The notes beneath the pieces are model-generated. The model searched no databases and had not been told where the DNA came from. It saw nothing but the letters and a program-made list of their open reading frames with translations. This document shows, piece by piece, positions 16,434 through 25,169 of a DNA stretch of 64,000 nucleotides; the stretch's first letter is position 1; the number at the start of each line of letters is the position of its first letter. Origin of the DNA: Betaproteobacteria bacterium (GTDB taxonomy: Bacteria > Pseudomonadota > Gammaproteobacteria > Burkholderiales > SG8-39); NCBI GenBank assembly GCA_016210745.1, contig JACQTO010000176.1:47448-111447 (forward strand), given 5' to 3'. Position numbers and translations under genes: made by a program.

Positions 16434-17486
16434 TCAGGGCTTCTTGACGAGCAGCTTCCTGATCCAGCCGTCGCCTTTGGACCCCGTGACCTTGAGGTAG
16501 CCGTTTTGCTCTTGTCCGAGATAAAGCACCTCGTCGCCGCGGGCGAGCGACATCAACTCGGGAGCCCCGTCTTCCGGCGCTTTGAGCACTTTGACGCCCG
16601 CAATTTTCGGCACGAGAATGTCGCCCTCCGCGGCGGCGCCGGCTTGCACGCTTGCCGCAGCATTAGCCTGCGAGGCCGGTCCGGCCTTGGCCTGGATCAG
16701 TGACTGGTTATTGCGGATCGCGCGGACGATGTTGTTCCAGTTGTCGAGGAACGAGGCGGTGATGACCTTGCCCTCGTTGGTGTTGGTGTAGCCGCCCAGT
16801 GCCGCGCCGCCGCCGCCGCCAAACAGCGCGCCGCCCAGATTGAAGTCGGTCTGCTTCGCGCTGCCCTCTGCCGCGGCCACCTGAATTCCCGAGCGCGCAT
16901 CCACGAGCAGCATGCTCGTCTGCGCTTCCTTGAACTTCAGGCCCCCGGCTACTGCGCCGATCACTGCGCCCGCGCCACCGAATCGGCCCAGAAGCCCGCC
17001 GATCCCGCCGCCAACGCCGCCGGCATTGTTTTCGCTGAAGACGACGTTCGGCGTAACCACGAATTCTGCTGCAACCATCTGGCCCTTGCCAATGTTCTGG
17101 CCGGACTGCAGCTCCCCGCTTTGCGCGAGCGCGCGCTCCTGCATCAGATTATTCATCGCAACGCCGCGCTCGACGATCTGGAAGCAATTCGACTGCTGCA
17201 CGATCATGCGGATCAGTCCGGTGGGCGACTGCAGGCCATAGCGACGCAGGCTGGCGAGGAGCTGGCTCTGCGGCTCGACCACCGCCAGAGTTCCCTTGGG
17301 CGAATCGCATTTCTCGAGCTGGACCGACGCATTCTGGGCGCCGCCGGGTCCTGCGCTGCCGGTGGCGATTGATCCACCTCTGCCAAGTTCCTGCGCCAGT
17401 GTGGCCGGCGGAACAAGACATGCGGCCAATGCCAAGGCACCGGCGGTTTGCCAGACGGTGGAACAACTACGAGTCTCCTGGGACAT
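16434..17486 (-). CDS. CsgG/HfaB-like secretion-component family protein with C-terminal SH3 domain
   Basis: 350 residues. The N-terminus has a signal peptide with ALALAACLVPP; the Cys could be a lipidation site although the lipobox is imperfect. Residues ~55-260 resemble CsgG/HfaB: TLAVVEPQSQLLASLRRYGL, NCFQIVERGVAMNNLMQER, AAEFVVTPNVVFSE, a Gly-rich loop (GGIGGLLGRFGGAGAVIG) and SMLLVDARSGIQVAAAEGSA. Residues ~290-350 form a small SH3b-like end (GDEVLYLGQEQNGYLKVTGS, GWIRKLL). CsgG makes an outer-membrane pore for curli; no curli subunit or CsgE/F is nearby, so the role here may be surface anchoring or simply envelope-related. A promoter candidate precedes it. Confidence 0.75.
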   Translation of the reverse strand: MSQETRSCSTVWQTAGALALAACLVPPATLAQELGRGGSIATGSAGPGGAQNASVQLEKCDSPKGTLAVVEPQSQLLASLRRYGLQSPTGLIRMIVQQSNCFQIVERGVAMNNLMQERALAQSGELQSGQNIGKGQMVAAEFVVTPNVVFSENNAGGVGGGIGGLLGRFGGAGAVIGAVAGGLKFKEAQTSMLLVDARSGIQVAAAEGSAKQTDFNLGGALFGGGGGAALGGYTNTNEGKVITASFLDNWNNIVRAIRNNQSLIQAKAGPASQANAAASVQAGAAAEGDILVPKIAGVKVLKAPEDGAPELMSLARGDEVLYLGQEQNGYLKVTGSKGDGWIRKLLVKKP

Positions 17487-17509
17487 GGCTCACTCCTCGG
17501 GGCGAACGG

Positions 17510-17539
17510 TGAATAGACACGGAATTGCGAAACGGTCAA
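17510..17539 (-). promoter_or_regulatory. Candidate sigma-70 promoter of the CsgG-like gene
   Basis: On the minus strand TTGACC (17539-17534) and TATTCA (17515-17510) are spaced 18 bp apart, and the start codon is ~24 bp downstream behind GAGGAG. Confidence 0.5.
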
Positions 17540-17706
17540 TCCCCTCGAGGTCCAAAGTCGGCGCGCCGCTATGTGGAAAGCGAGGGCGAGGCGGCATCTT
17601 TAAAGGACACACGACCCGTCTTGTATTCATATAAGACACCCCCTCCCACAGATACCCGGACCTCAAGTGCAATTCATTACCAAGTATATATGCTTCAAAA
17701 CCTCCG

Positions 17707-18687
17707 TCATTTCGCCGCCGCAACCGCCGCGACCCGTCGGGCGACCGGCGCCCACTTGTTCACTTCGTTCTGCATGAATTCGGTGGCTTCGGCCGGCGTC
17801 ATCGCCTTGGTCTGAACCATCTCGTTCTCCAGGTGTTTGCGCACCTCGGGCAGATCCATGGCCTTGTTCACCGCCGCATTGAGCGCGTTGACGATGTCGC
17901 GCGGCAGGCCCGCCGGACCGGCGAGCGAATACCAGGTGGTGACGACGAGGTCGCGATAGCCCAACTCGGCCAGTGTCGGCAGATCGGGGAACGCCGGCAC
18001 GCGGCGCGCCGATGACACCGCGAGCGGCTTGAGCTTTCCGGCGAGGATGTGCGGCCGCGTGGTCGAGAGCGTCATGCTGCCGACCTTGAGGTGTCCCGCA
18101 ACCAGGTCCACGATTGCGGAGCCGCCGCCGCGGTAGGTCACGTGCACGAGCTTGAAGTTCTCTTTTTCGGCGATGTACTCGGCGACCATGTTGCCGACGG
18201 AGCCGATGCTGGGGGAACCATATTGCACGCCATCGGCCTGGCTCTTCATCATCCCCAGCAGCTCCTTGAAGCTGCTGACGCCTGAGGACGGATGCACGAC
18301 GAAGACATTCGGTGGCCCGCCGAGATAGGCGATGTGGGTGAAATCGCGGATCGGGTCGACGTTTGCGTTCTTGTTCATCACCGGCGCCAGCACGTGCGAT
18401 GGCATGCCGGCAATCTGCAGGGTGTAGCCATCCGGGGCCGACCTTGCCACCGATTCGGTGCCGATCATGCCGCCGCCGCCGGTGCGGTTCTCGACGAGAA
18501 ATGGCTGGCCGAGGGCCTTCCTCAACTGTTCGGCGAACACCCGGCCGAGCAGATCGGCGGCACCGCCGGCGGCATAGGGAACCACCACGCGTACCGGCTT
18601 GGTGGGCCAGTCAGCCGCAAGGGCGACACTGGACAGCAATGACAGGGCGCTTACGGCCCCGGCGAAAACGACATGTGCTCGCTTCAT
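17707..18687 (-). CDS. Tripartite tricarboxylate transporter substrate-binding protein (Bug/TctC family)
   Basis: 326-residue periplasmic ligand catcher with a signal peptide ending in VALAADWPTK. Family blocks: KPVRVVVPYAAGGAADLLGR, LVENRTGGGGMIGTESVARS, PDGYTL, and GKLKPLAVSSARRVPAFPDL. These proteins bind carboxylates (citrate, aspartate, nicotinate, etc.). No TctA or TctB membrane subunits are in the window. It is divergent from prpB, so a tricarboxylate destined for the prpB-acn-prpF enzymes is a reasonable ligand guess. Confidence 0.92.
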   Translation of the reverse strand: MKRAHVVFAGAVSALSLLSSVALAADWPTKPVRVVVPYAAGGAADLLGRVFAEQLRKALGQPFLVENRTGGGGMIGTESVARSAPDGYTLQIAGMPSHVLAPVMNKNANVDPIRDFTHIAYLGGPPNVFVVHPSSGVSSFKELLGMMKSQADGVQYGSPSIGSVGNMVAEYIAEKENFKLVHVTYRGGGSAIVDLVAGHLKVGSMTLSTTRPHILAGKLKPLAVSSARRVPAFPDLPTLAELGYRDLVVTTWYSLAGPAGLPRDIVNALNAAVNKAMDLPEVRKHLENEMVQTKAMTPAEATEFMQNEVNKWAPVARRVAAVAAAK

Positions 18688-19064
18688 CCTTTTTCTCCCG
18701 CGCTATCGGATCTGCTCTCATTCTATTGCATCACGAGTAGATGCGGACCCATTAGTCGCCTACAAGTTTACTGTTGACCGATTTGGCGAAGATTTGCTTT
18801 CCAAATCCGTCTCCCCCTTTTCGTGCAGTTGCAAGCAACTGCACGAAAAGGGGGAGATTGATAAACAGCCAATTCAACTTGCTTGGTTCCGGCTCAGCCC
18901 ATTTCTCTTCGGCGAGATTGACACCATCGCCGCAAAGAGTAGCATCAATGACTTTTTGCGTGCCTCGTTTCTCCCCATAGCCGAACCGATCGCCCGCCTG
19001 CGCGGATTACCCACATGAATCGGCAGTTCGATTTTGGTTCAGCATCCAAGAGTGCGCCCTCGCC
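18688..19064. other. Divergent intergenic region, Bug / prpB
   Basis: 377 bp. The left third is the Bug leader, the middle is family 2 hairpin copy A, and the right ~160 bp (18901-19064) carries the prpB leader. No homologous coding relic was recognised. Confidence 0.5.
18753..18900 (+). repeat. Family 2 hairpin repeat, copy A
   Basis: Forward copy. Left flank TACAAGTTTACTGTTGACC and GATTTGGCGAAGATTTG; central perfect stem 18810-18832 / 18835-18857 (23 bp, arm TCTCCCCCTTTTCGTGCAG...); right flank GATTGATAAACAGCC... GGTTCCGGCTCAGCC. Other copies: 19956, 45127, 48990, 49113, 60196, 61931; partial at 47565. Confidence 0.9.
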
Positions 19065-19952
19065 ATGAACCTCACCTCCGGCCAGCGATTCCGCCTGGCG
19101 CTGCAAGAAGAGCAGCCGCTGCAGATTGTCGGCGCCATCAACGCCAACCACGCGTTGCTGGCGCAGCGCGCCGGCTACCGTGCCATCTACCTCTCCGGCG
19201 GCGGTGTGGCCGCGGGATCCTTGGGGATGCCCGATCTGGGCATCAACACGCTCGATGACGTGCTCGTGGATGTGCGCCGCATCACCGACGTTTGCGACGT
19301 GCCTTTGCTGGTGGACATCGACACCGGCTTCGGCCCCAGCGCATTCAACATCGCGCGCACGGTCAAGAGCCTGATCCGCTCAAGCGCGGCAGCCTGCCAC
19401 ATCGAAGACCAGGTTGGGGCCAAGCGCTGCGGCCACCGGCCCGGCAAGGAAATCGTGCCGGTCGACGAGATGGTGGACCGCGTCAAAGCCGCTGTCGATG
19501 CCCGCGGCGATGAAAGCTTCTTCATCATCGCCCGCACCGATTCGATCGCCCGGGAAGGCGTCGATGCCGCGCTGGAACGCGCCATGCGTTATGTGGAAGC
19601 AGGCGCCGACGGTGTTTTCCCGGAAGCCGCACGCGACTTGCCGACGTTCAAGCGCTTCACGCAGCAAGTGGGCAGGCCGGTGCTGGCCAACATGACGGAA
19701 TTCGGTCAAACACCGCTATTCACCGTGGACCAATTGCGCTCGGCGTCGGTGGCCATGATTCTTTATCCCTTGAGCGCTTTTCGCGCCATGAACAAAGCTG
19801 CGGAAGCGGTCTACGAGACCATTCGCCGCGACGGTACGCAGCAGGCTGCGGTCGCGGCGATGCAGACTCGCGAAGAGCTCTATGAACGCATTGGCTATCA
19901 CGCGTATGAACAAAGGCTCGATGCGCTGTTCGCCAAACGCGACGGGAGCTGA
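19065..19952 (+). CDS. prpB: Methylisocitrate lyase-type isocitrate lyase/PEP mutase family enzyme (PrpB-like)
   Basis: 295 residues, the usual length of PrpB (~295). PrpB splits 2-methylisocitrate to pyruvate and succinate with Mg2+. Visible: [23 protein letters not shown]... (N-terminal barrel strand), LVDIDTGFG metal-binding region near residue 85, and the catalytic loop [15 protein letters not shown] with Cys near residue 124. NMTEFGQTP is the downstream substrate-binding turn. The KRCGH loop supports a lyase rather than a PEP mutase or oxaloacetate decarboxylase. Neighbours (aconitase, PrpF) support a tricarboxylate lyase. No prpC lies nearby, so the true substrate may come from outside the cell. 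Confidence 0.88.
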   Translation: MNLTSGQRFRLALQEEQPLQIVGAINANHALLAQRAGYRAIYLSGGGVAAGSLGMPDLGINTLDDVLVDVRRITDVCDVPLLVDIDTGFGPSAFNIARTVKSLIRSSAAACHIEDQVGAKRCGHRPGKEIVPVDEMVDRVKAAVDARGDESFFIIARTDSIAREGVDAALERAMRYVEAGADGVFPEAARDLPTFKRFTQQVGRPVLANMTEFGQTPLFTVDQLRSASVAMILYPLSAFRAMNKAAEAVYETIRRDGTQQAAVAAMQTREELYERIGYHAYEQRLDALFAKRDGS

Positions 19953-19955
19953 TCC

Positions 19956-20107
19956 TAAGCCGGACGAGCCGGAACCAGTGAAGCTGGTTTTGCCCTTTAT
20001 CAATCTCCCCTTTTCATGCAGTTGCGTGCAACTGCATGAAAAGGGGAGACGAATTTGGAAACCAAATCTTTCTTCGCCAAATCTGTCAACAGTACACTTG
20101 TAAGAGA
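19956..20107 (-). repeat. Family 2 hairpin repeat, copy B (prpB/acn junction)
   Basis: Reverse copy. TAAGCCGGACGAGCCGGAAC starts 4 bp after the prpB stop. The perfect stem is 20004-20025 / 20028-20049 with arms containing CATGCAG/CTGCATG. The flank ATTTGGAAACCAAAT forms a second small palindrome. It ends 6 bp before the next start codon. Confidence 0.92.
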
Positions 20108-20112
20108 CTAAT

Positions 20113-22815
20113 TTGTCCCGCGCCCCGCATCGGCTGTTCGATAGTCTGCGCCCCTTCGATGCGAAGGGGAAAACGCCCGGGCATTTCTATTCGCTTCCCG
20201 CGCTCGAGGCCGCCGGGCTCGGTCGGGTCTCGCGCCTGCCGGTGTCTCTGCGCGTCGTGCTCGAGTCCGTGCTTCGCCATGCCGACGGCGAGCGCATCAC
20301 CGAGCAGCACGTGCGCCAGCTCGCGAACTGGAACCCCCGTGCGCCGCGGACCGACGAAATCCCGTTCGTGGTATCGCGGATCATCGCTCCGGAAGCTTCG
20401 GGCATCCCGCTGCTCGCCGATCTCGCCGCCATGCGCGGTGTGGCTCAAAAGTTCGGGCGCTCGCCCGAGCTGATCGAGCCGCTCGTCCCGGTCGACCTGA
20501 TCATCGATCACTCGCTGCAGGTGGATCGCGCCGGCTCGCCGGACGCGATGCGCCACAACGTGGAATTGGAGTTCCGGCGCAACGGCGAGCGCTACACCTT
20601 CCTCAAGTGGGCGGCGCAGGCCTTTCGCTCCATCAAGATCCTGCCGCCGGGTGTCGGCATCATCCACCAAGTGAACCTCGAGCATTGGGCCCGCGGGGTC
20701 TGGAGGAAGGACGGTCTCGTTTATCCCGACACGCTCGTGGGCGTGGATTCCCATACGCCGATGGTCAACGGCATCGGCGTGCTCGGCTGGGGCGTCGGCG
20801 GCATCGAGGCCGAAGCGGCCATGCTCGGCCAGCCCGTTTACTTCCTCACCCCGGACGTCATCGGCGTCGAACTCGTCGGCCGGCTTCGGCCCGGGGTCAC
20901 CTCGACCGATCTGGTGCTCACGATCGTCGAGGTCCTGCGCCGAGCCAAGGTCGTCGGAAAATTCGTTGAGTTTTTCGGCGAGGGCGTTGCATCGCTGGCG
21001 GCGATGGATCGCGCAACCGTGGCGAACATGGCGCCGGAGTACGGCGCGACGGTCGCGTACTTTCCCGTGGACGAGGAAACGATCGCCTACCTCGCTCAAG
21101 CGGGGCGGACTCAGGACGAGCTCGAAATCCTCGAGGCTTATTTCACGGCGCAACGGATGTTCGGAATCCCCGCGCGCGGCGCCATCGATTACACGCAGGA
21201 GATTCGATTCGACCTTGCATCGGTCGTGCCCAGCGTGGCGGGCCCGCGGCGGCCGCAAGACCGCTTGGCGCTCGACGCATTGAAACCGGCTTTCAGCGAA
21301 CTGTTCGAACGACCGATCGCGCAAGGCGGGTTCGGAAGATCGGCATCGGTTTCGGCGGAAGCGCCCACCGGCGCGGCCGCCCGTCCCTTGCGCCACGGCG
21401 ACATCGTGATCGCCGCGATCGCCTCTTGCACCAATACGTCCAGTCCCGGCGTGATGCTCGCCGCGGGATTGCTCGCCAAGAAGGCGGTCCAGAAAGGATT
21501 GCGCGTCGCGCCCTGGGTCAAGTCCTCGCTTACGCCGGGTTCGCGCGTCGTGGCCGAGTACCTCCGCGAGGCCGGCCTGCAGCCGTATCTGGACCGGCTG
21601 GGTTTCAATGTGGCCGGTTTCGGCTGCGCCACGTGCGTCGGAAACTCAGGGCCGCTTCCGGCGACGATAGAAGAGGCCATCGTGCGCGATGATCTGATCG
21701 TCGCAGCAGTGCTCTCGGGCAACCGTAATTTCGAGGCCCGTATCCACCAGCAGATCAAGGCCAACTTCCTGATGAGTCCGCCCCTGGTGGTGGCATTCGC
21801 GATTGCCGGGCGAATCGATATCGACATGGCCACCGAACCGCTGGGCCCGGACGAGTCCGGCAAGCCCGTGTACCTGCGCGACGTATGGCCGAGCCCCGAA
21901 GAAATCGGCGCCGTCATGAACTACGCCCGCAAGCCGGAGACCTACCGGCGCCTGTACGCAAATGCCGCCCGCGAGAACGATCTCTGGAACCAGATGCCTG
22001 CCGCGGGCGGCGCGGTGTTTCCATGGGATGGCGCCTCCACCTATCTGCGCGAGCCGCCGTTCTTCGACGACTTCGAGATGACTCCAAGGGTTCGCCCAGG
22101 CATTGCCGGGGCCCGGATACTGGGGATCTTTGGCGATTCGGTCACCACCGATCACATCAGCCCCGGAGGCGCGATCAAGCCAAGCTCGCCGGCCGGCGGT
22201 TTTCTGCGCTCGCTCGGCGTAGCGGTCGACGATTTCAATACCTATATGGCACGCCGCGCCAATCACGAAGTCATGGTGCGCGGCACCCTGGCGAACGTGC
22301 GCATCAGAAATCTGATGGTCCCGGACTCCGAAGGAGGCATCACCCGACACTATCCCGGCGGAGAGCGAATGCCGATCTACGATGCGGCGATGGCTTACGC
22401 CAAGGAGAGGGTGCCGCTCGCCGTTTTCGCCGGAGAAGAGTATGGCACCGGGTCCAGCCGCGACTGGGCGGCCAAGGGGGTGCAGCTACTCGGGGTGCGC
22501 GCCCTGATCGCGCGCAGTTTCGAGCGCATTCACCGCAGCAACCTGGTCGGCATGGGTGTGCTGCCTTGCCAGTTCATGAATGACGATAGCGCTCAGTCGC
22601 TCGGACTGGACGGCAGCGAGACGCTCGACCTGCTCGGCATCGAAAACGGCATCGAGCCGCAGCAGACCGTACGGCTCATCGTTCGCCGCGCCGACGGATC
22701 GACCCGAGAGGCCATGCTGCGCGCGAGGATCGATACCCCGGTCGAAGCAGACCACTACCGGCACGGCGGGATTTTGCCCTACGTGCTGAGGCGATTGTTA
22801 TATACGGCGTCTTAA
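20113..22815 (+). CDS. acnD: Aconitase family hydratase (AcnA/AcnD-type; probable 2-methylisocitrate dehydratase or aconitase)
   Basis: 900-residue Fe-S hydro-lyase. Cluster cysteines Cys439 (ASCTNTSSP), Cys505 and Cys508 ([12 protein letters not shown]) are present, as are [22 protein letters not shown] and the C-terminal swivel domain with [13 protein letters not shown] and [12 protein letters not shown]. Length and N-terminal region ([15 protein letters not shown]) are closer to AcnA (~890-900) than to typical AcnD (~865), but the place between prpB and prpF is that of AcnD, which together with PrpF replaces PrpD. The start is TTG 20113; the frame is closed just upstream, and no strong ribosome site is visible because a family 2 repeat abuts it. 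Symbol given by context. Confidence 0.85.
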   Translation: MSRAPHRLFDSLRPFDAKGKTPGHFYSLPALEAAGLGRVSRLPVSLRVVLESVLRHADGERITEQHVRQLANWNPRAPRTDEIPFVVSRIIAPEASGIPLLADLAAMRGVAQKFGRSPELIEPLVPVDLIIDHSLQVDRAGSPDAMRHNVELEFRRNGERYTFLKWAAQAFRSIKILPPGVGIIHQVNLEHWARGVWRKDGLVYPDTLVGVDSHTPMVNGIGVLGWGVGGIEAEAAMLGQPVYFLTPDVIGVELVGRLRPGVTSTDLVLTIVEVLRRAKVVGKFVEFFGEGVASLAAMDRATVANMAPEYGATVAYFPVDEETIAYLAQAGRTQDELEILEAYFTAQRMFGIPARGAIDYTQEIRFDLASVVPSVAGPRRPQDRLALDALKPAFSELFERPIAQGGFGRSASVSAEAPTGAAARPLRHGDIVIAAIASCTNTSSPGVMLAAGLLAKKAVQKGLRVAPWVKSSLTPGSRVVAEYLREAGLQPYLDRLGFNVAGFGCATCVGNSGPLPATIEEAIVRDDLIVAAVLSGNRNFEARIHQQIKANFLMSPPLVVAFAIAGRIDIDMATEPLGPDESGKPVYLRDVWPSPEEIGAVMNYARKPETYRRLYANAARENDLWNQMPAAGGAVFPWDGASTYLREPPFFDDFEMTPRVRPGIAGARILGIFGDSVTTDHISPGGAIKPSSPAGGFLRSLGVAVDDFNTYMARRANHEVMVRGTLANVRIRNLMVPDSEGGITRHYPGGERMPIYDAAMAYAKERVPLAVFAGEEYGTGSSRDWAAKGVQLLGVRALIARSFERIHRSNLVGMGVLPCQFMNDDSAQSLGLDGSETLDLLGIENGIEPQQTVRLIVRRADGSTREAMLRARIDTPVEADHYRHGGILPYVLRRLLYTAS

Positions 22816-22827
22816 GTCGTGTCGCAT

Positions 22828-23122
22828 GGCACCAGCGAGAATCCCACCAGCGGACTTGCGCGCTGCGCGTGCCAACCGGGTTTCCTGTATGGATAAAGAT
22901 CATCCATACAGGAAACCCGGTTACGGTTAACGACAAGATTGAGGTTGGTTTTTATACGAGATCGCCGATTGCGCACGGATGTGAAAATGGGGTCAGAGTA
23001 ACATTTCGTCAAAGCGATACCGCGTTGGTTCGATGCGCTTGGGAAATGTTACTCTGACCCCATTTTCATGCGATCCGCGCGGACGGCTTCTCGTCCGCGC
23101 AACATCGCAACCCCAAGAATAG
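22828..23122 (-). repeat. Family 3 composite hairpin repeat, copy 3a (interrupted by family 1)
   Basis: Shares its order with copy 3b (24429-24700) in reverse: GCGCGCTGCGCG, stem H1 (22874-22894/22902-22922, arm AACCGGGTTTCCTGTATGGA), GAGATCGCCGATTG-GCACGGATG, then after an interruption GCGATCC and stem H3 (23077-23085/23092-23100, GCGCGGACG). A family 1 element occupies 22984-23066, exactly where 3b has the loop of its stem H2. Confidence 0.88.
22984..23066. repeat. Family 1 hairpin repeat, copy 2 (nested in family 3)
   Basis: Both 24-bp arms are perfect; the middle is 35 bp. It sits in the loop position of hairpin H2 of the family 3 element between the aconitase and prpF genes. Confidence 0.95.
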
Positions 23123-23135
23123 CGAGAGACGCACG

Positions 23136-24368
23136 ATGACCAGCCAATTCGATAAGGCGACTGCAGAGCGCGACGCCGCAGGTGCGAACACGCGCGCGGC
23201 AGGAATGCCGCAACGAAGAATTCCCGCGGTGTATATGCGCGGCGGGACGAGCAAAGGCGTTTTTTTCCGCGCCGATTCGCTGCCGGTCGATGCGCGCGAT
23301 CGCGATCGGCTGCTGCTGCGAGTGATCGGCAGCCCGGACCCCTACGGCAAGCAAATCGACGGCATGGGAGGCGCGACCTCCAGCACGAGCAAAGTGGTGC
23401 TGGTTGCAAAGTCGAGCCGGCCGGACTGCGATGTCGATTATCTCTTCGGCCAGGTGGCGATCGATGCGCCCCTCATCGACTGGTCCGGCAATTGCGGCAA
23501 CCTGACCACCGCCGTAGGTCCTTTCGCGATCGAGCAGGGGCTCGTGGAAGTCGCCGCCGACGGCCTCGCACCGGTGCGCATGTGGCAGGCGAACATCGGC
23601 AAGCGCATCATCGCCCACGTCCCGATGCGGGGCGGAGAAGTCGAGGAAGACGGTGATTTCGAGCTGGACGGCGTTGCGTTTCCGGCGGCGGAAATCCGGC
23701 TGGAATTTCTCGATGCCGGCGGCGTGGGCGACGCGCCATTGCTGCCGACCGGCAACGCGACCGACGAATTGGATGTTCCGGGTGTCGGCAGGATCACGGC
23801 GACGCTGATCAATGCCGGCAATCCCGCCGTCATCGTCGAGGCATCATCGCTCGGGCTCTCGGGTACCGAGATGCAGGGTGATGTGAACGGCGACCCGGCG
23901 CTGCTCGCCCGTTGCGAAGCGATCCGAGCGTACGGTGCGGTCGCAATGGGCCTCGCGAAGAGCGCGCGGGAGGCGACGAAGTCGCGTCCGGCCACACCGC
24001 GACTGGCTTTTGTCTCCCCGCCGCGGGCCTACACCGCCTCCAATGGCAGATCGATCAAGCAGGCCGACATCGATCTGCTCGCCCGTTTTCTCTCGATGGG
24101 CGCTCTGCACCACGCGCTTCCCGGCACCGGGGCTGTCGGGCTGGCGGTAGCCGCCGCGCTTCCCGGCACGCTCGCGCACCGCATCGTCGGCGAGAAGTCG
24201 GCCGGCGGCAGGCAAGTGCGGCTGGGGCACCCTTCGGGCACGCTGCCGGTGGGTGCCGAAATGATTCGAGAAGGCAGACTCTGGCGCGTGGGCAAGGCGA
24301 TCGTCAGCCGCAGCGCGCGCCGTCTCATGGTCGGAGCAGTCCTGGTTCCGGCGCCGACTGCTGAGTGA
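23136..24368 (+). CDS. prpF: PrpF-family 2-methylaconitate cis-trans isomerase
   Basis: 410-residue isomerase of the diaminopimelate epimerase-like fold. It isomerises 2-methyl-trans-aconitate to the cis form, needed when AcnD replaces PrpD; relatives act on aconitate itself. Motifs: RIPAVYMRGGTSKGVFF, GSPDPYGKQIDGMGGATSSTSK, DWSGNCGNLTTAVGPFAIE (Cys near residue 121) and RLAFVSPPRAY. The extra ~25 residues at the N-terminus may be unused; an internal ATG at 23202 (MPQRRIPAVYMRGG) is a good alternative start. Follows the aconitase gene across a composite repeat, so expression may be partly uncoupled. Confidence 0.92.
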   Translation: MTSQFDKATAERDAAGANTRAAGMPQRRIPAVYMRGGTSKGVFFRADSLPVDARDRDRLLLRVIGSPDPYGKQIDGMGGATSSTSKVVLVAKSSRPDCDVDYLFGQVAIDAPLIDWSGNCGNLTTAVGPFAIEQGLVEVAADGLAPVRMWQANIGKRIIAHVPMRGGEVEEDGDFELDGVAFPAAEIRLEFLDAGGVGDAPLLPTGNATDELDVPGVGRITATLINAGNPAVIVEASSLGLSGTEMQGDVNGDPALLARCEAIRAYGAVAMGLAKSAREATKSRPATPRLAFVSPPRAYTASNGRSIKQADIDLLARFLSMGALHHALPGTGAVGLAVAAALPGTLAHRIVGEKSAGGRQVRLGHPSGTLPVGAEMIREGRLWRVGKAIVSRSARRLMVGAVLVPAPTAE

Positions 24369-24428
24369 GGTGCGGGGACATGCAGCCGTGGAGAAGTCGC
24401 CGCCGGGGCCGCGTGCGATAACCAAAGC

Positions 24429-24700
24429 CAAGCCAAATATATTTGCAATTTAGCTTCCAGTGTTGTTGCGCGGACGAAATTCCGTCCGCGCGGATCGCCG
24501 ATTGTGCACGGATGAAAAAACCATCCGTGCACAATCGACGATCTCACATGAGAATGCCAGGCCGTCCGTGCCGTTATGCGTAACCGGGTTTTCAGTACGG
24601 ATGCTTTCTATCCGTACTGAAAACCCGGTTGGCGCGCGCAGCGCGCAAGGCCGCGACCCACTGACTTGCAACGGCACGAAAACACGAGACCTAGCACGGC
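24429..24700 (+). repeat. Family 3 composite hairpin repeat, copy 3b (complete)
   Basis: Starts AGCCAAATATATTTGCAATT, then three stems: H3 24468-24476/24483-24491 (GCGCGGACG), H2 24500-24514/24522-24536 (GATTGTGCACGGATG), H1 24582-24602/24610-24630 (AACCGGGTTTTCAGTACGGA), then GGCGCGCGCAGCGCGC. H1 has a different arm from copy 3a at several bases, with matching changes in the other arm. Fills most of the 359-bp gap between convergent prpF and the glutaredoxin-like gene. Confidence 0.9.
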
Positions 24701-24727
24701 AGCAAATTCTTCGCCGAAAGCGTCAAG

Positions 24728-25105
24728 TCAGCTGGACCTCCCGCTGAGCATTCGCTGCAGTTCCCCGCTCTTTATCAAGCGTTCCACGTTGCTCGCTCCG
24801 CCGATCAGCACACCCTTGACGAACACCATCGGGAAAGTGGGCCAACCGGTCCACATCTTGAGCGCGTTGCGGCGATACCAATTCGACAAGTAGCTTCCGT
24901 ATTCAAGATACCTGTAGGGAATGCCGGCCGCGTCGAGCGCCTTGCGCGCTTTCTTCGGAAACGGGTTCTGCGCCATGCCGACGACCACGACGTCGTTGGA
25001 CGCTACGGCAGACTGAACCTCCCGCACGATGTCGGCGTGGTGGCCGGCGACGGTCTCCCGAATTGCGGGGTGGATGTGATCCTCGTCAAGGATGCTGCGG
25101 GCCAT
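24728..25105 (-). CDS. Cysteine-free glutaredoxin-like protein
   Basis: 125 residues with a thioredoxin fold of glutaredoxin type: VVVVGMAQNPFPKKARKALDAAGI (strand, active-site turn, helix), YLEYGSYL, the cis-Pro segment TGWPTFPMVFVKGVLIGGASN, and a C-terminal helix. The active-site CPYC/CGFS is replaced by QNPFP and the whole protein has no cysteine, so it cannot do thiol redox chemistry or ligate a cluster through its own Cys. It follows the FeoB-like gene by 64 bp in the same direction, suggesting a scaffold or sensor role linked to iron. Function unproven. Confidence 0.8.
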   Translation of the reverse strand: MARSILDEDHIHPAIRETVAGHHADIVREVQSAVASNDVVVVGMAQNPFPKKARKALDAAGIPYRYLEYGSYLSNWYRRNALKMWTGWPTFPMVFVKGVLIGGASNVERLIKSGELQRMLSGRSS

Positions 25106-25169
25106 GGCGTTTCTCCCTTTGATGATTGTCGATCGCTATTATCGACCGTTGCTGCGGCTTGTCCGTTTA

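Noticed and set aside
18901..19064. Possible gene relic between repeat A and prpB
   Set aside because: Open in some frames but no translation resembles a known family; left as leader DNA.
20113..22815. Calling the aconitase simply housekeeping AcnA
   Set aside because: Sequence is AcnA-like in length, but its place between prpB and prpF fits a methylcitrate-type role; both options are stated.
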